DNA from: an uncultured Atopobiaceae bacterium
Lineage (GTDB): Bacteria; Actinomycetota; Coriobacteriia; Coriobacteriales; Atopobiaceae
NCBI GenBank assembly: GCA_944320385.1
Contig: CALUHH010000024.1
Span: forward strand, 1-37,938
DNA: 37,938 nucleotides
Direction: 5' to 3'
How positions within the stretch are numbered: position 1 is the stretch's first letter; each line of letters begins with the position of its first letter. Shown one piece after another: positions 16,470 to 24,183 of this stretch. The position numbers and the translations under genes are program-made. Below the pieces are notes generated by a model. The model saw only the letters and a list, made by a program, of their open reading frames with translations, made no database searches and was not told the DNA's origin.

Positions 16470-16576
16470 GACACCTCCCTCAGCTCGGATGGACAAGGCA
16501 AGGATACCGCATCGCGCGGGTGCGCCTCCCGCCCGAAGATTACTGCCACTCACAGTTATATTTCTAAAATGGTATA

Positions 16577-16608
16577 TCGACACACATAGTAGTTTTGGAT
16601 ACACTACT
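16577..16608 (+). promoter_or_regulatory. PadR gene promoter with probable self-operator
   Basis: TCGACA (16577-16582), a 17-bp spacer and TACACT (16600-16605) form a plausible sigma-70-type promoter. An inverted repeat AGTAGT (16588-16593)/ACTACT (16603-16608) overlaps the spacer and -10, the expected place for an autorepressing PadR dimer. The surrounding DNA is clearly AT-richer than its neighbours. Confidence 0.6.
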
Positions 16609-16639
16609 CTCACAGAGAACGAGACGAGGGAGGTGACCC

Positions 16640-16990
16640 ATGGCAACGAGAGACGCAGAGAGCGACCTCATCCGCGGCAACATCGACGCCATAGTCCTGT
16701 GCACGCTCTCGGACGGCGACTCCTACGGCTACGAGATCTTGAAGGACGTCGCGCAGACGAGCGCGGGGGCCTACGAGATGAAGGAGCCCTCGCTGTACAC
16801 GAGCCTCAAGCGCCTGGAGGGGCAGGGGCTCGTGGAGAGCTACTGGGGCAACGAGTCCCAGGGCGCCCGACGCAAGTACTACCACATCACCGACCCGGGC
16901 CGCGCCGAGCTCACGGAGGCGACCGCGCGCTGGGTCAGGGCACGAACCATCATCGACCGACTTCTCAGGCAGGACGGAGGCACCAAATGA
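16640..16990 (+). CDS. PadR-family transcriptional regulator
   Basis: A 116-residue winged-helix protein. The PadR pattern is clear: LCTLSDGDSYGYEIL, then EPSLYTSLKRLEGQGLVESY and ARRKYYHITDPGRAEL. Such proteins usually repress their own operon and respond to a ligand or to a membrane partner. Its stop overlaps the start of the downstream HAAS-domain gene (ATGA), so they are one unit. GAGGGAGGTGACCC precedes the ATG. A candidate operator lies just upstream. Confidence 0.93.
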   Translation: MATRDAESDLIRGNIDAIVLCTLSDGDSYGYEILKDVAQTSAGAYEMKEPSLYTSLKRLEGQGLVESYWGNESQGARRKYYHITDPGRAELTEATARWVRARTIIDRLLRQDGGTK

Positions 16991-18129
16991 GCGACAGGAG
17001 CGACATTCGGATGCACGTCGAGCACCTCTTCGAGGGCCGCGTGCTCGACGCCGAGACCATCGAGCTCAAGGAGGAGATCTACGGCAACCTCGTGGCGCGC
17101 TTTGACGACTACGTGGCCCAGGGCATGAGCGCGGACGAGGCCTATCGACGCACCTGCGAGGCCGTGACCAGCGTGGACGACGTCATAGGCGAGAAGGACG
17201 CGGAGCCCGCGGCGCCGGGTGAGGCGCAGGACCCCACGCGCGCGATGCCGCGGCCGAAGCAGGAGGGGCCCCGCGAGCCGGGACCCGTCCCGCCGCCCCC
17301 GGGGGCGCCCGAGCCCCCGTCCGGCGTGACGCCGCCGGCTCCCGCCGCACCCGCGCCCGCACCCGACCGCTGGCCTGCGGGCAAGGTCATTGCCATCGTG
17401 GCCGTCGCAATCGTAGCCGTCGTTGCGATCTGGGCCGTGGCCAACGCCCTCTTTGGCAGGGTCGCGCTTGACGACTATCGGGACCAGACCTCCCAGACGG
17501 TCCAGCAGGTCGACGAGCCCGGAACGACCTCCGAGCCCAGCGGCCAGACCACGTCGCAGACGACCGGGAACGACGCCGACGCGTCGCAGACGACCGGCGG
17601 GCAGACGACCGGCACGCCGCAGAGCTCGGCCGACGACCTGAGCGATCAGATCTACGCCGTCACGCCGGAGATGCTCTCCGGGCAAACCGCGCTCAGCACC
17701 GCCAGCCCGGACCAGAGCGCCCTCACGAAGCTCGTCCAGGGGCTCCCGCTGAGCACCTACCTCGGAGGGGTCAACGCCCCGTCCGCCGGCACCCTCGAGG
17801 TCACCTACAGCTACCCCACCCACGACGAGCGCGACTACATCGCCCGCGACGACGACTACGTCGACCGCGCCCTGGTCTTCGACGCGGCCGCCCTCATGTG
17901 CACGGTGAGCGACCTCGGCACGCTGACCGTCTACGAGACGGAGCCCGACGACGACAGCCCGTACACCGACACCGACGTGCACGTCTTCACGCGCTCCGAC
18001 ATGGAGCAGGTCCTCGGCGTCACGCTCGACGCGAGCCAGCTCACCGAGGAGAGCTGGTCCGCCCTGCGCGACCAGCTCATGGAGAAGCGCGTCTGGGACC
18101 GCATCTGGGACCGCGCAGACCGCGACTAG
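16987..18129 (+). CDS. HAAS-domain membrane protein, partner of PadR
   Basis: A 380-residue single-span protein. Residues 1-65 look like the HAAS helical domain that is often encoded next to PadR regulators (LFEGRVLDAETIELKEEIYG, MSADEAYRRTCEAV). Then come a Pro/Ala-rich linker (about 75-130), one membrane helix (VIAIVAVAIVAVVAIWAVAN, about 135-155), a Gln/Thr/Ser-rich spacer with repeated QTTG units (about 165-215) and an acidic extracellular domain of about 160 residues that I do not recognise. A signalling role, passing an outside stimulus to PadR, is inferred from the domain pair and the 4-nt overlap. Confidence 0.82.
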   Translation: MSDRSDIRMHVEHLFEGRVLDAETIELKEEIYGNLVARFDDYVAQGMSADEAYRRTCEAVTSVDDVIGEKDAEPAAPGEAQDPTRAMPRPKQEGPREPGPVPPPPGAPEPPSGVTPPAPAAPAPAPDRWPAGKVIAIVAVAIVAVVAIWAVANALFGRVALDDYRDQTSQTVQQVDEPGTTSEPSGQTTSQTTGNDADASQTTGGQTTGTPQSSADDLSDQIYAVTPEMLSGQTALSTASPDQSALTKLVQGLPLSTYLGGVNAPSAGTLEVTYSYPTHDERDYIARDDDYVDRALVFDAAALMCTVSDLGTLTVYETEPDDDSPYTDTDVHVFTRSDMEQVLGVTLDASQLTEESWSALRDQLMEKRVWDRIWDRADRD

Positions 18130-18137
18130 TTTTGCCA

Positions 18138-18197
18138 ACCGCGCATACCCCCCGATTCTGACGGTTATTCTCGTTGGAAAACGGGGGTGTGCGCGGT
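18138..18197. other. Long imperfect hairpin between the HAAS and FKBP genes
   Basis: ACCGCGCATACCCCC (18138-18152) pairs with GGGGGTGTGCGCGGT (18183-18197), with one G-T pair; the loop is about 30 nt. No poly-T follows on the plus strand. It may end the PadR operon or shield the FKBP leader. Confidence 0.5.
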
Positions 18198-18278
18198 CGC
18201 CCAAAGTACGAACGCGCCCAATCTGTCACAATCAGGGGCCGGAACAGCCCGCAACCGTCCCACACGACAGGAGATCAC

Positions 18279-18707
18279 ATGAGCAACGAGGGCAAGAAGG
18301 TCAAGGTCCACTACGTCGGCACGCTCGACGACGGCACGAAGTTCGACTCCTCCCGCGACCGCAACGAGCCGCTGGCCTTCACCTGCATGGCCGGCCAGAT
18401 GATCCCCGGCTTTGACGCCGCCGTCCGCGAGATGGAGGTCGGTCAGGTCATCGACATCCGCCTCGAGCCCGCCGACGCCTACGGCGAGCGCGACGAGCGC
18501 CTCGTCCAGACCGTGCCCGTGAGCGCCATGCCCGGCTCCGAGGAGCTCTCCGCCGGTGACCGCGTGATGCTCACCTCACCGATGGGCCAGCCCTTCCCCG
18601 CCGTGGTGGCCTCCGTCGAGGACGGCAACATCACCTTTGACATGAACCACGAGATGGCCGGCAAGGCCCTCAACTTCAACATCGAGCTTCTCGAGGTCGA
18701 GGAGTAG
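18279..18707 (+). CDS. SlyD-like FKBP peptidyl-prolyl isomerase
   Basis: A 142-residue protein that would speed proline isomerisation and act as a folding chaperone in the cytoplasm. The FKBP start VKVHYVGTLDDGTKFDSS and the MIPGFDAAVREMEVGQ segment are clear. The insert-in-flap part (from about residue 70, PADAYGERDERLVQTVP) matches the SlyD type, but the metal-binding His-rich tail of E. coli SlyD is absent. ACAGGAGATCAC precedes the ATG at 18279. It is a single-gene unit with a strong terminator downstream. Confidence 0.93.
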   Translation: MSNEGKKVKVHYVGTLDDGTKFDSSRDRNEPLAFTCMAGQMIPGFDAAVREMEVGQVIDIRLEPADAYGERDERLVQTVPVSAMPGSEELSAGDRVMLTSPMGQPFPAVVASVEDGNITFDMNHEMAGKALNFNIELLEVEE

Positions 18708-18731
18708 CGAGGGGGACATCGCCTCTCTCGG

Positions 18732-18759
18732 GGCCCGCGGCACACGCCGCGGGCCTTTT
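18732..18759 (+). terminator. Intrinsic terminator of the FKBP gene
   Basis: A perfect 10-bp stem GGCCCGCGGC/GCCGCGGGCC with an ACAC loop is followed by TTTT on the plus strand, 25 nt past the stop. Confidence 0.92.
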
Positions 18760-18768
18760 GCTTTCTTA

Positions 18769-18797
18769 TTGACTCGAACATGTGTTTGTAATAGGAT
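18769..18797 (+). promoter_or_regulatory. Promoter with LexA/SOS-box-like spacer
   Basis: TTGACT (18769-18774), a 17-bp spacer and TAGGAT (18792-18797) make a good promoter. Within the spacer lies CGAACATGTGTTTG (18775-18788). This matches the Gram-positive/actinobacterial SOS box CGAAC-N4-GTTYG. The overlap with the spacer is where a LexA repressor would be expected. Downstream are a structured leader and the toxin-antitoxin genes. Confidence 0.65.
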
Positions 18798-18803
18798 AGT
18801 GTT

Positions 18804-18951
18804 GCAGCGAAGGAACGCTGGGACCAGCGACAGACGCGGTCGTGGGGCACATCACTCAGAGCAGGTCGCCGAATCCGAACGTCAGGTAGCGGCCCATCTC
18901 ACACCAACAGCAACTTGCTTCTCCCCTCCCGTAAGGGTGCGGGGTCTCTTT
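18804..18951 (+). ncRNA. Structured leader or small RNA ahead of higBA
   Basis: About 150 nt from the predicted transcription start. Short hairpins lie near 18810-18835 (for example CGCTGG-GA-CCAGCG). The 3' part has CCCC-T-CCC (18923-18930), a GTAA loop and GGG-TGC-GGGG (18935-18944), followed by TCTCTTT, which resembles an intrinsic terminator or attenuator. I match it to no known RNA family. It may be an SOS-controlled small RNA or may gate expression of the toxin gene. Confidence 0.4.
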
Positions 18952-18983
18952 GGCCTTGCTTGATATAGGAGAAAGGTTATAGT

Positions 18984-19367
18984 ATGAGGTGGACGGTTCA
19001 GACGGAATTCATCAGAAGTTGGCTCGACTCACTCCAAGAGCCTTTGGCAAGACAGGTTGCCGCAGCGCTGGACGCGCTTGCCATCCAGGGACCTGAGCTC
19101 GGACACCCTCTTGTGGACACCATCAAAGGATCTTCAATCCACATTCTTAAGGAGTTGAGACCAAGATCCACGAGACGAAGCGGGATTCGCATTCTCTTTG
19201 TCTTTGACAGCGAGAGGCGTGCCGTCACCCTACTGGCGGGAGACAAGGCCGGCTTTCTTTCACGGGGGCCAAAGTGGGACAAGTGGTACAAGAAAGCGAT
19301 TCCGGAAGCCGAGCGGCGCTATAGACAATATCTGACGTGGAAGGACGCCCAACATGGACACGCTTGA
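18984..19367 (+). CDS. HigB-like RelE/ParE-family toxin
   Basis: A 127-residue protein of the Gp49-like/HigB group of RelE-fold toxins, which usually cleave mRNA on the ribosome. The family's core is visible as KGSSIHILKELRP (about residue 49) followed by RILFVFDSERRAVTLLAGDK (about 68-88), then a helical C-terminus. It overlaps the antitoxin gene by 14 nt, with the toxin first, as in higBA. GGAGAAAGG precedes the ATG. The codon choice is clearly less GC-rich than in neighbouring genes, which suggests horizontal acquisition. Toxicity is assumed from the family only. Confidence 0.85.
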   Translation: MRWTVQTEFIRSWLDSLQEPLARQVAAALDALAIQGPELGHPLVDTIKGSSIHILKELRPRSTRRSGIRILFVFDSERRAVTLLAGDKAGFLSRGPKWDKWYKKAIPEAERRYRQYLTWKDAQHGHA

Positions 19368-19656
19368 CGACTTCATCGCCCGCCGTGGCTTTGACCGAGA
19401 GGAGATCCACCAGGAGGCGCTCAGGCTCATCGCGGAGTGCACTGCCTACGAGCTGCAGGAGGCCCGCAAGGCTGAGCACCTCACGCAGACGGACGTGGCC
19501 GAGCGCATGGGCATCAGCCAGGCGCGCGTCTCCGAGCTGGAGAGCGGCGACGTGAGCTCGCTCAAGGTGAGCACGCTCATGCGCTACGCAGAAGCTCTGG
19601 GCGGTACCTTCGAGGCAATCATCCAAATCGGCGACAAGACCATCAGGCTCGCATAG
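19354..19656 (+). CDS. HigA-like XRE antitoxin
   Basis: A 100-residue DNA-binding protein with a helix-turn-helix at about 42-75 (LTQTDVAERMGISQARVSEL) and a short helical start. It would neutralise the preceding toxin and repress the pair's promoter. The start codon lies inside the toxin gene (14-nt overlap). Its stop is only 6 nt from the end of the convergent lacZ gene. Confidence 0.88.
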   Translation: MDTLDDFIARRGFDREEIHQEALRLIAECTAYELQEARKAEHLTQTDVAERMGISQARVSELESGDVSSLKVSTLMRYAEALGGTFEAIIQIGDKTIRLA

Positions 19657-19662
19657 CGGCGC

Positions 19663-22647
19663 CTACTCCCAGCTCACGAGGTAGCGCAGCTCAAAGTCCT
19701 GCCGGCAGTCGAAGCGATACTCCGGGCGCGTGGCGGGCCCGCAGCTCCCCGTGCCGATGCCCATCTGGAAGGCCTGGACGGTCAGGTAGGTGCCCGTGCG
19801 GACCTCGTCCTCGCGGTGGCGCATGGCGCGCAGCTCGTCGTCGGAGTAGGGCTTGACCGCCAGCTCGAAGGGTCGGTCGACGGCCGTGACCTGCACGTTC
19901 TTCTCGCCCTTGGAGAGGGTGACGTACTGGCAGTCCATGCGGTTGCCGCTCTCCTGCGGGCGGATGTTGGGCTCGGTCATGTCCGCCACGTGGCAGGAGA
20001 CGCGCTCGAGGGGCGCCTGAGCGCACATGTCGCGATAGGACTCCCCGTTGCGTCCCAGGTACTCGACCTCGTCCCACGCGGCGTCGAGCCGGTAGCACAT
20101 GCCAAAGCGCGGCAGGTCGCCGCGACCCCGCTCGCAGTGCAGGCGCGAGGACACGAGCACGCCCGCCGCCACGGCCTCGTAGGTGTTCGCGCAGACAAAG
20201 CGATGGTGCGGGAAGGTGAGCCGCGCCGTCACCGTGACGGCCCCGGGCGCCTGCTCCACGGAGAGCACCTCGCGACGGCACGTGCGAAGTCGCTCCATCG
20301 GACGGCGACCGTCGAGGTAGCGGTCGTTGTCCGTCTCGGCCCGCGAGAGCAGGACGGGCGTCGCCGCAGGTCGCATGATGCCGATAAGGACGAGCCCCTC
20401 GTCGGTTATCGCGCACCCCGGAGGGAACTCGTCACGGCGTTCGAGGAGCTCGGCCTCGAGCGCGCCCATCTCCTCGAGCTGCATCTGCTCGCGCGCGACC
20501 TCCTCGCCCGTGGCGCGCCGGCGCGTGACGACGGTCACCCACCGCCCGCGGCTGCGTCGTAGGCCCTCCCCCGCCGCGCGCGGGGCGCTCGACGTGGGCC
20601 GCACCATGACGGAGACCTGGCGCAGCGGGGCGACGTCGCAGACGAGCTCGGCCACGCCGCCGTCGCTCCACTCAAAGCGCAGCGAGAACGCCTCGCCGGG
20701 CGTGAACGACGTCGCGTTGTGCACCATGAAGAAGTCCCCGCCCAGATGGCGGACGCGCATCGGGCGATAGGCGTGGGCGACGACCCGCGCACCCGTCGAG
20801 GGCGTGCGGTCCGGGTAGAAGATGCCGTCAACGCAGAAGTTGCCGTCGTGTTCCCACTCGCCGTGGTCGCCGCCGTAGGTGTAGGAGCCGTCCTCGTGGA
20901 GCACCGCATGGTCGGCGAACTCCCACACGCAGCCGCCCATCAGCGCCTCGTAGGCGTAGATCTCACGCCAGTAGTCCTCCACGCCGCCGGGGCCCACGCC
21001 CATGGCGTGCGCGTACTCGCACAGCAGGTACGGACGGTCGTTGAGCCGGCGCGTGGTGGAGCTGCCCTCGCCCACGCTCCGCACGCGGTCGACGGTGGCG
21101 TACATCTCGCTGCCCACGTCGTAGGCGCGCCGCAGGGAGTGGATGACCCCCTCGTAGTGCACGGGGACGTCGGAGCGGGAGCGGACGAGCTCGTACATGG
21201 CGTCGGCGTTGCGCCCGCCGCCCGACTCGTTGCCCAGGCTCCACAGGATGACGCAGGGATGCAGCTTGTCGCGCTCGACGAGCCGCTCGGCCCGGTCGAG
21301 GTAGCGCGGCTGCCAGCGCTCGTCGTCGGTGAGACGGTTCTGGCGCGCGGGGAACTTGCCCACGAGGGCGCCGTGCGTCTCGAGATCGGCCTCGTCGATA
21401 GCATAGATGCCCAGCTCGTCGCAGAGCTCGAGGAGATAGGGGTCCGGCGGGTAGTGCGCCGTGCGGACGGTGTCGATGTTGTGGGCCTTGCAGAGGCGCA
21501 TGTCGCGCTCGATCTCCGCGGGCGTCATGGCGTAGCCGCCCGTGGGACTCGTGTCGTGATGGTTGACGCCGTGCAGCTTGACGGGGCGCCCGTTCACGAG
21601 GAAGCGGCGGCCGTCCACGCGCGCCTCGCGAAAGCCCGCGCGCAGCGGCACGCACTCGGTATCCGTCTCGAGGAAGAGGTCGTAGAGGCGCGGGGTCTCC
21701 GCCGTCCACTCGAGCACGTCGAGGTCGTCGAAGGCCACGGTCGCGCGCCCGCCAGCCGCGTACGCCGCGGCAGCGCGCTCGAGGCCGTGCCCGCGCAGCG
21801 TGACCCGCACGTCGCCGGAGCCGCCGTCGGCGAGCGTCACGTCCACCTCAAGCCGGTAGCGAACGCGACTCGCGCGTTCTTCTCGATGCGTGCGCACGTC
21901 GACGTCCCAGATGCCGGCGGGAGTCGCCTCGCGCAGCAGCACGTCGCGGAAGATGCCGTTGTTGCGGAACATGTCCTGGCACTCGAGATAGGACCCCGTG
22001 CACCAGCGCCGCACCACGGCGACGAGCTCGTTTGTGCCCGCGCGCTGGTACGGAGCGAGGTCAAACTCCGCGGTGTCGTGCGAGCCCTCGGCGTAGCCCA
22101 CGCGCTCGCCGTTGAGGTAGAGGTCCAGGCAGCTCGCCACGCCGAGGAAGGAGATGACGTGGCCGACGGCGGCCTCGCGCTCGTCGAGGTCAAAGCGGCG
22201 CCGATAGACGCCGACGAAGTTGTACTCGTCCACGGGATGCGCAACGTGCGGGCGCCCGCCCTCGCCCCCGATGAGCGAGAAGACCGGACCCACCGGCGCC
22301 TCCTCGGGGATGCGCGGCGGGTCGAAGGGGAACTGGTAGCGCTCGTCCACGTAGAAGGGCCGGTCATAGCCCTGGAACTGCCAGCAGCCCGGCACGGCCA
22401 CGCGGTCCCACGCCATGTCATCGGTGTCGAGCACCTCAGGGAGCTCCGCCGGGCGCGAGAAGAACCGGAAGTCCCACTCCCCGCTCAGACAGCGCACGAG
22501 CGGCGACTCGTAGCGCCTGCGCGCCAGCGGCACCCCCTCCGCCGAGCCCCGGTCCGGATACGGGACGAAATAGCTCCGCGCCGGCAGACGGTTCTGAGCC
22601 AGCACTGCCGCATCCGCATACGTGGCCCTATCGAGCACATACCTCAT
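19663..22647 (-). CDS. lacZ: GH2 beta-galactosidase
   Basis: A 994-residue glycosidase that would hydrolyse lactose and related beta-galactosides in the cytoplasm (no signal peptide). It has the GH2 sugar-binding N-terminal domain (VPGCWQFQGYDRPFYVD at about 85-101, FLGVASCLDLYLNGERVGY), immunoglobulin-like domain, TIM barrel with acid/base Glu474 (LGNESGG) and nucleophile Glu544 (CEYAHAMG), and the C-terminal beta-sandwich. Length is near E. coli LacZ (1023). GGAAGGG precedes the ATG at 22647. It is convergent with the antitoxin. No sugar regulator or permease is adjacent, so its control is not visible here. Confidence 0.94.
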   Translation of the reverse strand: MRYVLDRATYADAAVLAQNRLPARSYFVPYPDRGSAEGVPLARRRYESPLVRCLSGEWDFRFFSRPAELPEVLDTDDMAWDRVAVPGCWQFQGYDRPFYVDERYQFPFDPPRIPEEAPVGPVFSLIGGEGGRPHVAHPVDEYNFVGVYRRRFDLDEREAAVGHVISFLGVASCLDLYLNGERVGYAEGSHDTAEFDLAPYQRAGTNELVAVVRRWCTGSYLECQDMFRNNGIFRDVLLREATPAGIWDVDVRTHREERASRVRYRLEVDVTLADGGSGDVRVTLRGHGLERAAAAYAAGGRATVAFDDLDVLEWTAETPRLYDLFLETDTECVPLRAGFREARVDGRRFLVNGRPVKLHGVNHHDTSPTGGYAMTPAEIERDMRLCKAHNIDTVRTAHYPPDPYLLELCDELGIYAIDEADLETHGALVGKFPARQNRLTDDERWQPRYLDRAERLVERDKLHPCVILWSLGNESGGGRNADAMYELVRSRSDVPVHYEGVIHSLRRAYDVGSEMYATVDRVRSVGEGSSTTRRLNDRPYLLCEYAHAMGVGPGGVEDYWREIYAYEALMGGCVWEFADHAVLHEDGSYTYGGDHGEWEHDGNFCVDGIFYPDRTPSTGARVVAHAYRPMRVRHLGGDFFMVHNATSFTPGEAFSLRFEWSDGGVAELVCDVAPLRQVSVMVRPTSSAPRAAGEGLRRSRGRWVTVVTRRRATGEEVAREQMQLEEMGALEAELLERRDEFPPGCAITDEGLVLIGIMRPAATPVLLSRAETDNDRYLDGRRPMERLRTCRREVLSVEQAPGAVTVTARLTFPHHRFVCANTYEAVAAGVLVSSRLHCERGRGDLPRFGMCYRLDAAWDEVEYLGRNGESYRDMCAQAPLERVSCHVADMTEPNIRPQESGNRMDCQYVTLSKGEKNVQVTAVDRPFELAVKPYSDDELRAMRHREDEVRTGTYLTVQAFQMGIGTGSCGPATRPEYRFDCRQDFELRYLVSWE

Positions 22648-22689
22648 CGCGTCCCAACCCTTCCGGTAAAGGCACCGCCCGAGCTAGGC

Positions 22690-22784
22690 GGCCCGGTGGC
22701 CCCGGCGACCCTTCTCCGCCGCAAGTTCTTCGCGCAGCGAAGCTGTCTGAGCGCCGGAGAAGGGTCGCCGGGGGCCACCGGGCC
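22690..22784. repeat. 95-bp hairpin between metY and lacZ
   Basis: A 29-nt arm (22690-22718) and a 30-nt arm (22755-22784) are complementary except for one extra base. The 36-nt loop contains a smaller CTTCGC/GCGAAG hairpin (22728-22742). No poly-T follows. The arms contain GGCGACCCTTCTCCG, which resembles the dispersed CGAGAAGG motif. It probably separates the two transcripts or is a mobile palindrome. Confidence 0.8.
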
Positions 22785-22791
22785 AACACCC

Positions 22792-24075
22792 CTAGATCGC
22801 GGCGAGCGCCTGCTCGATGTCGGCGATGAGGTCCTCGGTGCCCTCGAGGCCGCACGAGAAGCGCACCATCGCGGGCGAGATGCCGGCAGCCGCCAGCTCC
22901 TCGTCGTTCATCTGGCGATGCGTCGCGGAGGCCGGGTGCAGGCAGCAGGTGCGGGCGTCCGCCACGTGCGTCTCGATCGCGGCGAGGCGCAGGGCCGCCA
23001 TGAACTTCTCGGCCGCGGCACGACCGCCGGCGAGCTCAAAGGACACGACGCCCGAGCCGCCCTCGGGCAGGTACTTCTGGGCGAGGGCGTAGTACGGGTC
23101 GGACGGGAGGTGCGGGAAGCGCACGCCCGTGACCTTGTCGCTCTTCTCGAGGTACTCGGCGACGGCGAGGCCGTTCTTGAAGTGCTGCGGCATGCGCACG
23201 TGCAGGCTCTCGAGGCCCATGTTGAGGTAGAAGGCGTTCTGCGGGCTCTGGATGGAGCCGAGGTCGCGCATGAGCTGCGAGGTGGCCTTGGTGATGAAGG
23301 CGCCGGCCTGGCCGAACTTCTCGGCATAGACGATGCCGTGGTAGGACTCGTCGGGCGTGGTGAGGCCGGGGAACTTGTCCGCGTGGGCCATCCAGTCGAA
23401 GTTGCCGGAGTCCACGATCGCGCCGCCGACGCCCACGCCGTGGCCGTCCATGTACTTGGTGGTGGAGTGGGTCACGATGTCGGCGCCCCACTCGATCGGG
23501 CGGCAGAAGACGGGCGTGGGGAAGGTGTTGTCCACGATCAGGGGCACGCCGTGGGCGTGGGCCGCCGTGGCAAAGCGCTCGATGTCGAGCACGTCGAGCG
23601 CAGGGTTGGCGATGGTCTCGCCAAAGACGGCGCGCGTGTTGGGGCGGAAGGCCGCCTCGAGCTCCTCGGGGGTGCACTCGGGCGAGACGAACGTGGACTC
23701 GACGCCCATCTTGGCCATGGTGTGGGCAATGAGGTTGTACGTTCCGCCGTAGATGGCCGAGCTGGCAACGATGTGGCTGCCCGCCTCGCAGATGTTGAAG
23801 AGCGAGAAGAAGTTGGCGGCCTGGCCGGAGCTCGTCAGCATGGCCGCGGCGCCGCCCTCGAGCGCGGCGATCTTGGCGGCAACGGCGTCGTTGGTGGGGT
23901 TCTGCAGGCGCGTGTAGAAGTAGCCCGAGGCCTCGAGGTCAAAGAGCTGGCCCATGTGCTCCGAGGTGGCGTACTTGAAGGTGGTGGACTGGACGATGGG
24001 AATCTGGCGCGGCTCGCCGTCGCCGGGCGTGTAGCCGGCCTGGACGCAGCGGGTCGCAATGGTCTGGTCTGCCAT
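22792..24075 (-). CDS. metY: O-acetylhomoserine sulfhydrylase / aminocarboxypropyltransferase
   Basis: A 427-residue PLP enzyme of the Cys/Met metabolism family. It would make homocysteine (or methionine) from O-acetylhomoserine and sulfide (or methanethiol). The PLP lysine is Lys207 in THSTTKYMDGHG. Other family marks are YTRLQNPTNDAV near residue 54, SSGQAANFF and ETIANPALDVLD. Its length fits the MetY group better than the roughly 390-residue MetB/MGL group, but a methionine gamma-lyase role cannot be fully excluded. The ATG at 24075 has AAAGGA upstream, and a promoter is visible 30-50 nt away. It stands alone, not in an operon with other met genes. Confidence 0.92.
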   Translation of the reverse strand: MADQTIATRCVQAGYTPGDGEPRQIPIVQSTTFKYATSEHMGQLFDLEASGYFYTRLQNPTNDAVAAKIAALEGGAAAMLTSSGQAANFFSLFNICEAGSHIVASSAIYGGTYNLIAHTMAKMGVESTFVSPECTPEELEAAFRPNTRAVFGETIANPALDVLDIERFATAAHAHGVPLIVDNTFPTPVFCRPIEWGADIVTHSTTKYMDGHGVGVGGAIVDSGNFDWMAHADKFPGLTTPDESYHGIVYAEKFGQAGAFITKATSQLMRDLGSIQSPQNAFYLNMGLESLHVRMPQHFKNGLAVAEYLEKSDKVTGVRFPHLPSDPYYALAQKYLPEGGSGVVSFELAGGRAAAEKFMAALRLAAIETHVADARTCCLHPASATHRQMNDEELAAAGISPAMVRFSCGLEGTEDLIADIEQALAAI

Positions 24076-24101
24076 GAGGGTCCTTTCTGTAGGGTGCAAC
24101 C

Positions 24102-24129
24102 ATGATAGCGCGGCCGATGATGACGGCAA
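24102..24129 (-). promoter_or_regulatory. metY promoter
   Basis: Reading the minus strand, TTGCCG (plus 24124-24129), a 16-bp spacer and TATCAT (plus 24102-24107) form a plausible promoter about 30 nt ahead of metY. The leader is too short for a SAM riboswitch. Confidence 0.55.
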
Positions 24130-24154
24130 CATGGCGCCGAGAAGGACCCGGTTC

Positions 24155-24183
24155 TGTTAATTGGGGACTGTCCCCAATTAACA
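24155..24183. repeat. GGGGACTGTCCCC palindrome at the fumC stop
   Basis: A perfect 29-bp palindrome (14 bp either side of a central base) with AATT and TGTTAA flanks. The fumC TAA stop codon (24178-24180) is part of the right arm. Same family as 8904-8985. Confidence 0.85.

Noticed and set aside
18769..18963. 64-residue open frame ahead of higB
   Set aside because: No ribosome binding site, a Cys/Arg-rich random-looking sequence, and it overlaps promoter elements.
22690..22784. Insertion sequence
   Set aside because: There is no transposase and the element is only 95 bp; kept as a hairpin repeat.
24076..24154. SAM riboswitch upstream of metY
   Set aside because: The leader is only about 30 nt after the predicted start, too short for any SAM riboswitch class.
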